Source: a bacterium (GTDB taxonomy: Bacteria; Zixibacteria; MSB-5A5; GN15; FEB-12). From it: a DNA stretch of 64,000 nt. Position numbers and translations under genes: made by a program. Below, one piece after another: positions 50,777 through 59,334 of this stretch. The DNA lies in NCBI GenBank assembly GCA_016708025.1, contig JADJGQ010000001.1, positions 62,001-126,000 of the forward strand, in the 5' to 3' direction. The notes under the pieces are model-generated. The model worked only from the letters and a program-made list of their open reading frames with translations. It did not search any database and was not told the origin of the DNA. Positions within the stretch are counted from its first letter, which is position 1, and each line of letters begins with the position of its first letter.

Positions 50777-52732
50777 GTGAACGATTCTTATAACAAAAAT
50801 GACCGTCCCGGATCTGGTGGCAAAAACAAGGGGGAGGCTCCCCGCGACACTGCCGGATGGCGTGGCCCCGGCAAAACGTTGCTTTTCTGGGCGGTACTTA
50901 TTCTGGGCGGACTAGTTGTTTTCCAGTACCTGACCGGGATGAATCCCGAGGTTGCTGAGATCAGCTACTCCGAGTTTACTCAGCAGATCGGAAGCTCGAA
51001 CATTACTGAAGCTACCTTTCTGGAGCGGGAGATCGAAGGGAAGCTGAAGGATCCGACAACCTTTGCCTCGAGCAAGAGCAATCGGACCTTCGCTCAGTTC
51101 CGGACGCGCATACCATTCCCGGACACGAATTATGATATCGTGAAACGGCTCGAAGCATCGGGAGCAAAGATCAAAGCGGCCGAAAAGGGCCCTGACTTTC
51201 TTTCCATTCTGGTCGCCGTTGGACCCTGGATACTGTTGATCTTTGTCTGGATATTCTTCCTGCGCCAGATGCAGGGTGCATCCGGTCCGAAGGGGTTATT
51301 CTCATTCGGAAAATCCAAAGCAAAACTGCTGACGGATGAGCGCCCCAAAGTAACATTCAGTGATGTCGCTGGTGCGGATGAAGCGAAAGAAGAGCTGCAG
51401 GAAATCATCGAATTCCTGAAGGAACCGGGGAAATTCCAGAAGTTGGGCGGCAAGATCCCCAAAGGGGCACTCTTGCTTGGTCCGCCCGGAACAGGCAAAA
51501 CGCTATTGGCCCGCGCAGTGGCGGGTGAAGCCGGCGTACCGTTCTTCTCGATGTCGGGCTCAGATTTTGTGGAGATGTTTGTGGGTGTCGGCGCAAGCCG
51601 CGTTCGCGACCTGTTTGAACAGGGGAAGCGGAACGCTCCCTGCATCATCTTTATCGACGAAATCGACGCGGTTGGACGTCACCGAGGCGCCGGTCTCGGC
51701 GGTGGGCATGATGAGCGCGAACAGACTCTCAACCAGTTGTTGGTTGAGATGGATGGATTTGAATCGAACGAGGGTGTTATCCTGGTGGCCGCCACCAACC
51801 GCCCGGATGTACTTGATCCGGCGTTGCTTCGCCCGGGACGATTCGACCGACAGATCGTGGTCGCCACGCCTGATGTCAAAGGGCGTGAAGGGATCCTCAA
51901 GGTACACACGCGCAAAGTAAAAATGGCGAATGATATCGATCTGACCGTGCTGGCCCGCGGCACACCCGGTATGTCCGGCGCCGACCTTGCCAACATGGTC
52001 AATGAAGCGGCGCTATTGGCGGCCCGAAAAAACAAAGAGTCTGTCTCGATGTTTGATTTCGAGGAAGCCAAAGACAAAGTGATGATGGGCTCGGCGCGCA
52101 AGTCGATGGTTATCTCCGACGAGGAGAAGAAAGTGATCGCGTATCACGAGGCCGGTCATGCTTTGGTCTCCAAGTTGATGCCGAAAGCGGACCCGATCCA
52201 CAAGGTGACGATCATACCGCGCGGGATGGCGCTGGGTGTCACCCAGTCATTGCCAGTGGATGAACGTCACACTCACAGCCGAGATTATCTTGAGACAGTG
52301 CTGGCGGTGATGATGGGTGGGCGTGTGGCCGAGATACTGGTCTTTGATCAGCTGGATACTGGCGCGGGGAATGACTTGGAACGTGCGACTAAACTGGCGC
52401 GCAAAATGGTCTGTAACTGGGGGATGTCGGAGAAGATCGGACCGGTGACTTTCGGCAAGACCGAGGAGCATATCTTCCTGGGTCGCGAAATGGCACAGGC
52501 GGCGGATCATTCCGAGGCGACCTCGGTTATCATCGATCAGGAGATTTCGCAGTTTGTTCTGAAAGCCGAGGCCCTGGCTCGCAAACTGCTTGCAAATAAC
52601 CTCGACAAGTTGCATGACCTGGCCAAGGCGCTCCTTGAGCGGGAGATCATCGATGGTCGCGAGGTTGATGTGATCATTGGACGGACTTCAGGCGATGCCG
52701 AATTGGTAGTGGCGCCTGCGCCGACGAGTTAG
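50777..52732 (+). CDS. ftsH: ATP-dependent zinc metalloprotease FtsH
   Basis: This 651-residue membrane protease degrades misfolded membrane and regulatory proteins. From a GTG start it has two helices (about 32-52 and 142-162), the AAA domain with Walker A GPPGTGKT (235-242), IIFIDEIDAVGR (Walker B), the pore motif and the arginine fingers (RPGRFDRQI), and the zinc site HEAGH (457-461). The third ligand sits in the conserved QLDTGAGNDLERAT. The Ala/Asp-rich tail ends with APAPTS. It lies 86 bases after hpt and two bases before folE. Confidence 0.96.
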   Translation: MNDSYNKNDRPGSGGKNKGEAPRDTAGWRGPGKTLLFWAVLILGGLVVFQYLTGMNPEVAEISYSEFTQQIGSSNITEATFLEREIEGKLKDPTTFASSKSNRTFAQFRTRIPFPDTNYDIVKRLEASGAKIKAAEKGPDFLSILVAVGPWILLIFVWIFFLRQMQGASGPKGLFSFGKSKAKLLTDERPKVTFSDVAGADEAKEELQEIIEFLKEPGKFQKLGGKIPKGALLLGPPGTGKTLLARAVAGEAGVPFFSMSGSDFVEMFVGVGASRVRDLFEQGKRNAPCIIFIDEIDAVGRHRGAGLGGGHDEREQTLNQLLVEMDGFESNEGVILVAATNRPDVLDPALLRPGRFDRQIVVATPDVKGREGILKVHTRKVKMANDIDLTVLARGTPGMSGADLANMVNEAALLAARKNKESVSMFDFEEAKDKVMMGSARKSMVISDEEKKVIAYHEAGHALVSKLMPKADPIHKVTIIPRGMALGVTQSLPVDERHTHSRDYLETVLAVMMGGRVAEILVFDQLDTGAGNDLERATKLARKMVCNWGMSEKIGPVTFGKTEEHIFLGREMAQAADHSEATSVIIDQEISQFVLKAEALARKLLANNLDKLHDLAKALLEREIIDGREVDVIIGRTSGDAELVVAPAPTS

Positions 52733-52734
52733 AA

Positions 52735-53304
52735 GTGGCGATAGACCGCGAGAAGATCATCCGCGGGGTGAAACTGATCCTTGAGGGAGTCGGCGAAGAC
52801 CTGACTCGCGAAGGGCTCGAGCGGACTCCCGAACGGATAGCCGAATTTTACGAAGAGGTCCTGGCTGGTATGGAGCAGGACCCCGCGGTTGAACTGAGAA
52901 AATATACCACCAAAAACAAAGACGAGATGATCATCCTGCGTGACATCTCGTTTTTCTCTTTGTGCGAACATCATCTGCTCCCGTTTTTTGGGCACATCCA
53001 TATCGCCTATATTCCGCAAAACGACAAGATGGTCGGTTTCTCCAACATGATCAAGGTGATCGATATCCTGACGAAGCGCCTGCAGGTGCAGGAACGTCTC
53101 ACATCACAGATCGCCGATTCGATCGTTGATGCGCTGGGTGCCAAAGGAGTGCTTGTAGTGATCGAGGCGGAGCACCTCTGTATGACTATGCGCGGCCTTA
53201 AAGCACCGGGAAGCCTGATTGTCACGTCGGCCGTGCGCGGCATGATGCGGCGCGATGCCACCCGTTCCGAAGCGCTGACGCTGATAGAGAGTCGTCGGAA
53301 GTAG
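52735..53304 (+). CDS. folE: GTP cyclohydrolase I
   Basis: The enzyme makes dihydroneopterin triphosphate, the first step in folate synthesis. The GTG at 52735 gives 189 residues. The zinc site is formed by C77 and H80 in SLCEHHLLPFFG and by C149 in EAEHLCMTMRG; VAYIP-like IAYIPQNDKMVGFSNMIKVIDIL and RLTSQIADSI follow the family. Length is typical. It starts two bases after the ftsH stop and precedes folP, so folate genes are grouped. Confidence 0.95.
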   Translation: MAIDREKIIRGVKLILEGVGEDLTREGLERTPERIAEFYEEVLAGMEQDPAVELRKYTTKNKDEMIILRDISFFSLCEHHLLPFFGHIHIAYIPQNDKMVGFSNMIKVIDILTKRLQVQERLTSQIADSIVDALGAKGVLVVIEAEHLCMTMRGLKAPGSLIVTSAVRGMMRRDATRSEALTLIESRRK

Positions 53305-53382
53305 CTTTTTTCGCCAGACAATTCTCTTGCCTTCCCGCGATGACTTCGCCACTTTGGCAGTAACCTATTCAGGGGATTGCCT

Positions 53383-54258
53383 ATGTCAGACACAACTCAA
53401 TCCAAGCCGACATTGCCGCCACTTCTGCTCAGCAGAGATCGCAGATTGCTGTTCGATCGACCCCTGGTGATGGGGATTGTCAATGTCACCCCGGACTCCT
53501 TTTCCGATGGTGGGCAGTTTCTGGCGGCGGACCATGCGGTCGGCCAGGCGCTTCGGCTGATTGACGAGGGTGCCGACCTGATCGATATCGGTGGAGAATC
53601 GAGTCGACCGGGGGCAGATACGGTGCCGCTCGAGGATGAACTCCAGCGGGTGGTGCCGGTGGTAGAGCAACTTCGGTCGCAGACCGAAATTCCGATCTCA
53701 GTTGATACCTACAAATCGGCAGTAGCGGAGGCGGCACTCAAGGCGGGGGCCGATATCATCAACGATATATCTGCATTGCGCATGGATCCCGATATGGTGA
53801 AAGTGCTGGCAGAGGCGGGCGCGCCGGTTATCCTGATGCATATGCTGGGGACTCCCGCGACCATGCAGCAGTCGCCGCATTACAGCGACTGCGTGGAGGA
53901 GATCACGGCGTTTTTTGTGCAGCGGATCGCCTTTGCGATGCAACATGGGATTTCTCATGAACGGATCATAGTTGACCCGGGGATCGGGTTCGGGAAGCGG
54001 CTGGAGGATAATCTGGATCTGCTTGGGTCGCTACACCGATTCGCACAATTTGGATTGCCATTACTTGTGGGAGCGTCAAGAAAGTCCTTTATTACCAAGG
54101 TTACCGGCGCGCAGACCAGCCCGACGGAGAGACTTGGGGGGTCAATAGCGGCGGCAATTGTGGCCGTGCAGAATGGCGCCAATATCATCCGCGTCCATGA
54201 CGTGGCGGCAACGGTAGAAGCATTGAAAGTAGCACGAGCGATAGCAGAACGTATATGA
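53383..54258 (+). CDS. folP: Dihydropteroate synthase
   Basis: The enzyme joins p-aminobenzoate to the pterin pyrophosphate. The ATG at 53383 has AGGGGA upstream and is preferred over a TTG at 53377, giving 291 residues. Family motifs are MGIVNVTPDSFSDGGQF, LIDIGGESSRPGA, ISVDTYK, INDISAL, ILMHMLGTP, VDPGIGFGKRLEDNL, VGASRKSFI, ERLGGSIAA and NIIRVHDVAAT. The 3' end is in the same frame as cdaA, whose coding region begins 12 bases after the folP stop. Confidence 0.94.
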   Translation: MSDTTQSKPTLPPLLLSRDRRLLFDRPLVMGIVNVTPDSFSDGGQFLAADHAVGQALRLIDEGADLIDIGGESSRPGADTVPLEDELQRVVPVVEQLRSQTEIPISVDTYKSAVAEAALKAGADIINDISALRMDPDMVKVLAEAGAPVILMHMLGTPATMQQSPHYSDCVEEITAFFVQRIAFAMQHGISHERIIVDPGIGFGKRLEDNLDLLGSLHRFAQFGLPLLVGASRKSFITKVTGAQTSPTERLGGSIAAAIVAVQNGANIIRVHDVAATVEALKVARAIAERI

Positions 54259-54270
54259 ATTTCCTGGGAT

Positions 54271-55017
54271 TTGACTTCATCCGGTTTGGGTTTGCGAGAC
54301 GCGGTCGATATTCTGATCGTTTCGTTTATCATATATCAGTTGCTGAAGCTGACTAAAGGGACTCGTTCGGCGCAGATCATTGTCGGGATGTCGTTCATTG
54401 GGGCAATCGCGTTCATCTCGTACTGGTTTCAACTTGAGGCGCTCACCTGGTTATTCTCGAACCTGGCGACAGTCGGGTTCATTGTGCTGATCATAGTTTT
54501 TCAGCCGGAACTTCGCGGCGCACTGGCCCATATGGGTCAGAACCCGATCTTCCGCCGATTCGTCAATCTGGAACAGAAGCGGACGCTTGAAGAAGTCGCT
54601 CGCGCGGCGCTCAGGCTGGCGGAACTTCGGTATGGCGGATTGATCGTCATTGAGCGACGGACCGGCCTTCGGAATTTCGCGGAGTCGGGCCGCTTGATGA
54701 ACTCGGAGCTGTCGTCGGAATTGCTGATCACGCTGTTCACCCCCTATACTCCGTTACATGATGGCGCGGCAATCGTCTCGGGAAACTATGTGATCGCGGC
54801 GGCATCATCGTTACCGTTGTCCAGCAATCCGAAGTATGCACAGTTGTTCGGGATGCGTCACAAGGCGGCGATCGGGGTCTCGGAACTTTCCGATGCGGTC
54901 GTGGTGGTTGTTTCGGAGGAGACGCAGGCGATCTCGATCGCGTATGAGGGGGAACTGGAGAAGGACATCAAGAAGGTCGATTTCAAGGATCGGTTGCAGT
55001 GGTATTTGAAGAAGTAG
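54271..55017 (+). CDS. cdaA: Diadenylate cyclase CdaA
   Basis: This membrane enzyme makes cyclic di-AMP, which controls turgor and cell-wall state. From a TTG at 54271 (the start is not certain; TTG 54286 and 54292 also exist) it has 248 residues. Three helices lie at about 10-30, 36-56 and 62-82. The catalytic DAC domain shows DGAAIVSG and RHKAAIGVSE, which bind ATP and metal. It is in the standard position after folP, and the same run in Firmicutes places it with glmM; that gene is not here. A separate promoter before lepA follows. Confidence 0.93.
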   Translation: MTSSGLGLRDAVDILIVSFIIYQLLKLTKGTRSAQIIVGMSFIGAIAFISYWFQLEALTWLFSNLATVGFIVLIIVFQPELRGALAHMGQNPIFRRFVNLEQKRTLEEVARAALRLAELRYGGLIVIERRTGLRNFAESGRLMNSELSSELLITLFTPYTPLHDGAAIVSGNYVIAAASSLPLSSNPKYAQLFGMRHKAAIGVSELSDAVVVVVSEETQAISIAYEGELEKDIKKVDFKDRLQWYLKK

Positions 55018-55033
55018 GTTCCGAACCCCCCGT

Positions 55034-55062
55034 TTGACTTTCCACGCTAATTTCCCTACCTT
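55034..55062 (+). promoter_or_regulatory. Sigma-70-like promoter of lepA
   Basis: -35 TTGACT (55034-55039) and -10 TACCTT (55057-55062) are 17 bases apart, about 90 bases before the lepA ATG. Confidence 0.5.
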
Positions 55063-55152
55063 GGCAACTCGCCGTCGGAACCAGTCCGTCGACGATACGT
55101 TATGCCGTTGGATGCCAACATATTGGCTCCTGCACATCAATACAAGGATAGC

Positions 55153-56955
55153 ATGCACGACCTGAGCAAAATTAGGAATTTTTCGATCATCGCTCATATC
55201 GACCACGGGAAATCTACCCTGGCCGACCGGCTGTTGGAACAGACCAAAACGCTTTCCAGCCGGCAGATGCATGCCCAAGTGCTCGACTCGATGGAGTTGG
55301 AGCAGGAGCGCGGCATTACGATCAAGGCCCATGCAATCCGCCTTGACTACAGGGCGAAAGATGGCAGTATCTATGAGTTTAATCTGATCGATACGCCCGG
55401 CCATGTCGATTTTACGTACGAAGTAAGCCGGTCGCTGGCCGCCTGCGAAGGGGCGATCCTGGTGGTCGATGCTTCGCAGGGGATCGAGGCGCAAACGCTG
55501 TCGAATCTCTATCTCGCGATGGAGAACAACCTGAACATCCTGCCGGTCGTGAATAAGATCGACCTTCCCTCCGCCGATCCCAAAAAAGTGACTGACGAGA
55601 TAGTCGAACTGATCGGCTGCAAGCCGGAGGAAGTCATTCCGGTGTCGGCAAAGGTAGGGCTGGGTGTCGACAAACTGCTGGAAGCGATCGTTCACCAGTT
55701 CCGTCCGCCGGTCGGTGACCCCGATGCTCCATTGCAGGCGATGATCTTTGATTCAACGTTTGACGCCTACCGAGGCGCGCGGCCTCTGGTCAAGATCATG
55801 AATGGATCATTCAAGAAGGGGGATAAGATCCGCTTTTTCTCGAGCGGGAAATCCTTCGATGTCGAAGAAGTTGGGTATCTGCAGATCGACGCGGTCCCGC
55901 AGGAGGCGCTCCGGACCGGCGATGTCGGCTATTTGTATGCTTCGATCCGTGAAGTGGCTGACACCAAGATCGGGGATACGATCACGCTGGTCTCCAATCC
56001 GGCCAAAGAGCCGGTGCAGGGGTTCGTCAATGTTAAGCCGATGGTCTTTTCCGGTTTGTATCCGGCTATCGCCGAGGATTTCGCCGAACTGCGCGAGTCG
56101 CTCGAAAAGCTGAAGCTGAACGACAGTTCGTTGACGTTTACGCCGGAATCATCGACCGCGCTCGGATTCGGCTTCCGTGTCGGGTTCCTCGGACTGCTCC
56201 ATATGGAGATCATCACGGAGCGATTGAGCCGCGAATACAACCAGACGATCATCAACACGGTGCCAAACGTCGAATACAACGTGCAAAAAACCGATGGTAC
56301 GAGGCTCGCCTGCGACAATCCGGCGGAGATGCCGGAAGCTGGCGCGATCGATTTTGTGGAAGAGCCGTTTGTGGATGCCCAGGTGATCGCTCCGGCGGAG
56401 TATATCGGTGCGATCATGAAACTGGCAACTGACCGTCGTGGCGAATACAAAACCACCGAATATCTTTCGACCACCCGTGTCAGCCTGAATTATGCGTTTC
56501 CTTTGTCGGAGATCATCTTCGATTTCTATGATAAGCTGAAATCCGCCACGCGCGGATATGCTTCGTTTGATTATGGATTGCCCTACTATCGCCGGTCCTC
56601 ACTGGTCAAGCTGGATATCCTGGTGAATGGAGATCCTGTCGATGCGCTTTCGGTGATCATCCATCGTGAAAAAGCGTATCACTGGGGGATGCAGCTTGGT
56701 GAGAAGTTGCAGAAGTTGATCCCGCGCCAGATGTTCGAAGTGGTGATCCAGGCGGCGATCGGAAGCCGGATCATCAGCCGCTCGACCATCAGAGCGCTCC
56801 GCAAAAACGTGACGGCAAAATGTTACGGTGGCGATATTTCGCGTAAACGGAAATTGCTCGAGAAGCAAAAAGAGGGGAAAAAGCGAATGAAGCAGATCGG
56901 GTCGGTGGAGATCCCGCAGGAAGCATTTTTGGCGGCGCTGAAGATAGAGCGGTAG
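55153..56955 (+). CDS. lepA: Elongation factor 4 (back-translocating GTPase)
   Basis: This factor binds the ribosome and can reverse translocation under stress. The ATG at 55153 has AAGGA upstream, so 17 extra residues from an in-frame start at 55102 are rejected. The 600 residues show G1 AHIDHGKST, G2 ERGITIKAH, G3 DTPGHVDF, G4 NKIDLP and G5 VSAKVG, then domain II and the LepA-specific C-terminus ending KRMKQIGSVEIPQEAFLAAL. It is followed by a hairpin and tadA. Confidence 0.96.
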   Translation: MHDLSKIRNFSIIAHIDHGKSTLADRLLEQTKTLSSRQMHAQVLDSMELEQERGITIKAHAIRLDYRAKDGSIYEFNLIDTPGHVDFTYEVSRSLAACEGAILVVDASQGIEAQTLSNLYLAMENNLNILPVVNKIDLPSADPKKVTDEIVELIGCKPEEVIPVSAKVGLGVDKLLEAIVHQFRPPVGDPDAPLQAMIFDSTFDAYRGARPLVKIMNGSFKKGDKIRFFSSGKSFDVEEVGYLQIDAVPQEALRTGDVGYLYASIREVADTKIGDTITLVSNPAKEPVQGFVNVKPMVFSGLYPAIAEDFAELRESLEKLKLNDSSLTFTPESSTALGFGFRVGFLGLLHMEIITERLSREYNQTIINTVPNVEYNVQKTDGTRLACDNPAEMPEAGAIDFVEEPFVDAQVIAPAEYIGAIMKLATDRRGEYKTTEYLSTTRVSLNYAFPLSEIIFDFYDKLKSATRGYASFDYGLPYYRRSSLVKLDILVNGDPVDALSVIIHREKAYHWGMQLGEKLQKLIPRQMFEVVIQAAIGSRIISRSTIRALRKNVTAKCYGGDISRKRKLLEKQKEGKKRMKQIGSVEIPQEAFLAALKIER

Positions 56956-56994
56956 TGCTCGGGTCTGGAATCCCTCACCCGCCTCTTCGAGGCA

Positions 56995-57015
56995 CCCTCT
57001 CCCTGAGGGAGAGGG
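56995..57015 (+). terminator. Hairpin after lepA, possible terminator or dispersed repeat
   Basis: Perfect 9-bp arms CCCTCTCCC and GGGAGAGGG enclose TGA, 39 bases after the lepA stop. There is no T-tract; such CCCTC...GAGGG palindromes are also known as a dispersed bacterial repeat type. Confidence 0.45.
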
Positions 57016-57071
57016 GAAATCACACAACAAATAGAAGTTGATTGCATGCAGGGGCGAGGTATATTCGCAGC

Positions 57072-57548
57072 ATGGATCCCACAAAATTCCCCGATTACAT
57101 GGAACTGGCGATACGCGAGGCCGAGATGGCGTTCGAAGAGGGAGAGGTCCCGGTCGGCGCGATCATCGTGCACGAAAATCGTGTGATCGGGCGGGGACAC
57201 AACCGGACCGAAGCATTACATGATGCTTCAGCGCATGCCGAGATGATCGCCCTCAGTGCGGCCTACAGCTCGTTCAACGACTGGCGCCTTGAGAACTGCT
57301 ATCTATTTTCAACGCTCGAGCCGTGTATTATGTGCGCGGGGGCATCAGTGCTGTCGCGCATTCATACCATTGTCTATGGCGCGCCGGATATCCGTTTTGG
57401 CGGGTGCGGGTCGATTGTCACGATCCCGACTGATGCGAGATTAAATCATCGGTGCGAGATCATCGGCGGTATCAGGGAGCCGGAGATCGCGGAGATGATG
57501 CGGCTCTTTTTCCAGCAAGTGCGCAAGAACAAACATAAGGTGAATTGA
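57072..57548 (+). CDS. tadA: tRNA-specific adenosine deaminase
   Basis: The enzyme makes inosine at the wobble position of tRNA(Arg). The start at ATG 57072 gives 158 residues; an earlier frame start at 57042 lies within the hairpin spacer. Zinc and catalytic residues are H55-A56-E57 and P84-C85-I86-M87-C88. The start has MELAIREAEMAFEEGEVPVGAIIV. The TGA overlaps the ATG of the next membrane gene by one base (TGATG), so the three genes tadA to 58503 form an operon. Confidence 0.93.
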   Translation: MDPTKFPDYMELAIREAEMAFEEGEVPVGAIIVHENRVIGRGHNRTEALHDASAHAEMIALSAAYSSFNDWRLENCYLFSTLEPCIMCAGASVLSRIHTIVYGAPDIRFGGCGSIVTIPTDARLNHRCEIIGGIREPEIAEMMRLFFQQVRKNKHKVN

Positions 57549-57994
57549 TGCAAGCTACCAATCAGCAGAGTCGTGAAGCGCAGTACAACATGGTGCGCAT
57601 TTTTGCGATCGTGATGTACCTGGTCGCTCCCGCGATATACCTCTACATCGCCTACACCATGCAGGCGACACGCTCGGTACAGGACAACATGGTGATGCTG
57701 ATTGTGCTCCTGGCTGTTGCGCTTGGAGAACTAGTTGCATCATCTTTTCTCCCTGATATGATTTTGCGGAAATCGCCTGACTTCAAGACACAGAAGGCGC
57801 CGCTTCAGCAGTATTGGACTATTCGGATGGCGATGGTGGAGAGTGTATTCATTTTCGGACTGGCTTACTTCTTCATCGCGGGAAATTTCAATGCTATCTT
57901 CTATTTTTATGCGATCGGGGCGATAGGCGTAGTGATGCACTGGCCGACGCGCGAACGGTTCGACGCGATCGCCGATAAACTGGAGGCGAAATGA
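57548..57994 (+). CDS. Four-helix membrane protein, unknown function
   Basis: The 148-residue protein has hydrophobic segments at about 16-36, 45-67, 94-117 and 118-135. The ATG at 57548 lies within the TGATG overlap with tadA, and its own stop overlaps the next ATG as ATGA. No conserved family is recognised. It and the following gene encode two similarly sized membrane proteins, probably working together. Confidence 0.7.
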   Translation: MQATNQQSREAQYNMVRIFAIVMYLVAPAIYLYIAYTMQATRSVQDNMVMLIVLLAVALGELVASSFLPDMILRKSPDFKTQKAPLQQYWTIRMAMVESVFIFGLAYFFIAGNFNAIFYFYAIGAIGVVMHWPTRERFDAIADKLEAK

Positions 57995-58503
57995 GTCTTC
58001 GAGATTCCGACTATAACCTGACCGGCATAATAGCAAAGCCGCTTTATTTCGGGACATTCATCAACGTCCTGCTTCCCGGGTTGTTACTGCTCGGCTGTTA
58101 TTATCTCGAGAAAGGAAACGGGTGGGCATCGATGGTCGACCCGTATTATCTCAACCCGATCCGGACCGTGATCGCGGTCGTCGCACTGGCGCATTTAGGG
58201 GCGGTGATCTTCTGGCGAACCAAGATTTACAACAGCCCGATGATCAGCCGGAAAGATAATTTCGAGTCGGATTTCAAGGAGGAGTACTACCGTCGCACCA
58301 AACCGTTGTTCGTGGCGATCGCGGCGATCTCGCTTTACGGCGTGATCTATTTCTTTCTGACCGGCGAGTTTGACAACTTCTTCCTTGGGATATACATCTT
58401 CTGTTTCCTGGTGTTCCAGTTTGTCCGGCCACGGTTTGGGCTGGTGCAAAAGCTGATCGAACGGCAGGAAAAGCTGGTGAAAGAAGGTAAACTGCGGGGG
58501 TAA
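57991..58503 (+). CDS. Membrane protein partner, unknown function
   Basis: The 170-residue protein has helices at about 26-43, 58-76, 106-128 and 130-145 and a short amphipathic C-terminal helix (LVQKLIERQEKLVKEGKL). Its ATG overlaps the stop of the preceding membrane gene by 4 bp. The charged loop around RRKDNFESDFKEEYYRRTK probably faces the cytosol. No family is recognised. It is the last gene of the tadA operon. Confidence 0.7.
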   Translation: MSLRDSDYNLTGIIAKPLYFGTFINVLLPGLLLLGCYYLEKGNGWASMVDPYYLNPIRTVIAVVALAHLGAVIFWRTKIYNSPMISRKDNFESDFKEEYYRRTKPLFVAIAAISLYGVIYFFLTGEFDNFFLGIYIFCFLVFQFVRPRFGLVQKLIERQEKLVKEGKLRG

Positions 58504-58634
58504 GGCTACGAGCGTACTTTCCGCCTCCGCTATCTAGTTGCGGGAGAGTGGAGAAGCGGGGGGAGAATCTTCTTGCCAATTGGCGGCAAATCAATAGATT
58601 ATCGGCTCGCGGGGGGATGTATTTGTCTGAGACC

Positions 58635-58720
58635 GGAGAGGTGGCTGAGCGGTTGAAAGCGGCGGTCTCGAAAACCGTTATACCCTTTGGGTATCTAGGG
58701 TTCGAATCCCTACCTCTCCG
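58635..58720 (+). tRNA. tRNA-Ser(CGA)
   Basis: The sequence folds as a class II tRNA. The acceptor arm pairs GGAGAGG (58635-58641) with CCTCTCC (58713-58719). The anticodon loop CTCGAAA holds CGA. The long variable arm (ATACCC-TTT-GGGTAT) and the T-loop GTTCGAATCC are typical of serine tRNAs. CCA is not encoded. Confidence 0.95.
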
Positions 58721-58774
58721 CATTTGTTTGTGGCTGAATCTCGATGATAATCTGAATATTAGGGAGGAGGGTAT

Positions 58775-59260
58775 ATGTCCCAGCCAAAAATCGAATTGCT
58801 CGGTATTTACTTGCTCAATGTGAACGATACTCTGATCGAAGAACAGATGTCAACGCTTTACGACATCGAAGCGCTGAGTGAGGACACATTCGCGTTACAA
58901 CAATGCCGAAAGGAGTGCGAAGACCTTCTTCGTACAGCTGTTCTCATTGAGGTGCTGGCGAGTGGTATTGACAAGAGCTTTTCTATTGATGATTTCACTC
59001 AGGAACGTGCCGATCTCCCACGCGAAAACTGGCAGGCCCCCTGGGCGGAAGCGTTTCTTGCAGAAAATGGCGAAAGCCTGCTCGTTGAGAGAGGGAGCGA
59101 CCCACCCAAAGGTATTGATCCGTTTCGCATTGCATTCTATCTTTTTGACTGGAAGTATGATCTTCCTCTAAAAACTAGTTATGGCTCGATTCCATGTCCA
59201 AAGCCGACGATTTTGATTGAGAGACTGAATCGCCTGGTGCCATATGAACTGCTTGATTAG
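58775..59260 (+). CDS. Hypothetical protein
   Basis: The 161-residue protein has a strong AGGAGGG ribosome site four bases upstream. It has no signal peptide or membrane helix and is acidic. Features include CRKECEDLLRTAVLIEVLASG and a Trp-rich stretch (NWQAPWAEAFLA). No family is recognised. It follows a tRNA gene, a frequent integration site, and is the only gene between it and the HerA-like ATPase, so recent acquisition is possible, though no recombinase is present. Confidence 0.65.
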   Translation: MSQPKIELLGIYLLNVNDTLIEEQMSTLYDIEALSEDTFALQQCRKECEDLLRTAVLIEVLASGIDKSFSIDDFTQERADLPRENWQAPWAEAFLAENGESLLVERGSDPPKGIDPFRIAFYLFDWKYDLPLKTSYGSIPCPKPTILIERLNRLVPYELLD

Positions 59261-59334
59261 TGGTCACCACGATCTCTTATGTTGCCACTAACTCCATCTG
59301 CGCATAGTTTCCTACCACATTCCAAGGAGTACCC

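Noticed and set aside
58274..58723. Minus-strand open frame beginning RRGRDSNPRYPKGITVFETAAFNRSATSP
   Set aside because: This is the well-known false translation of the complement of a serine tRNA; it also runs antisense through a real membrane-protein gene.
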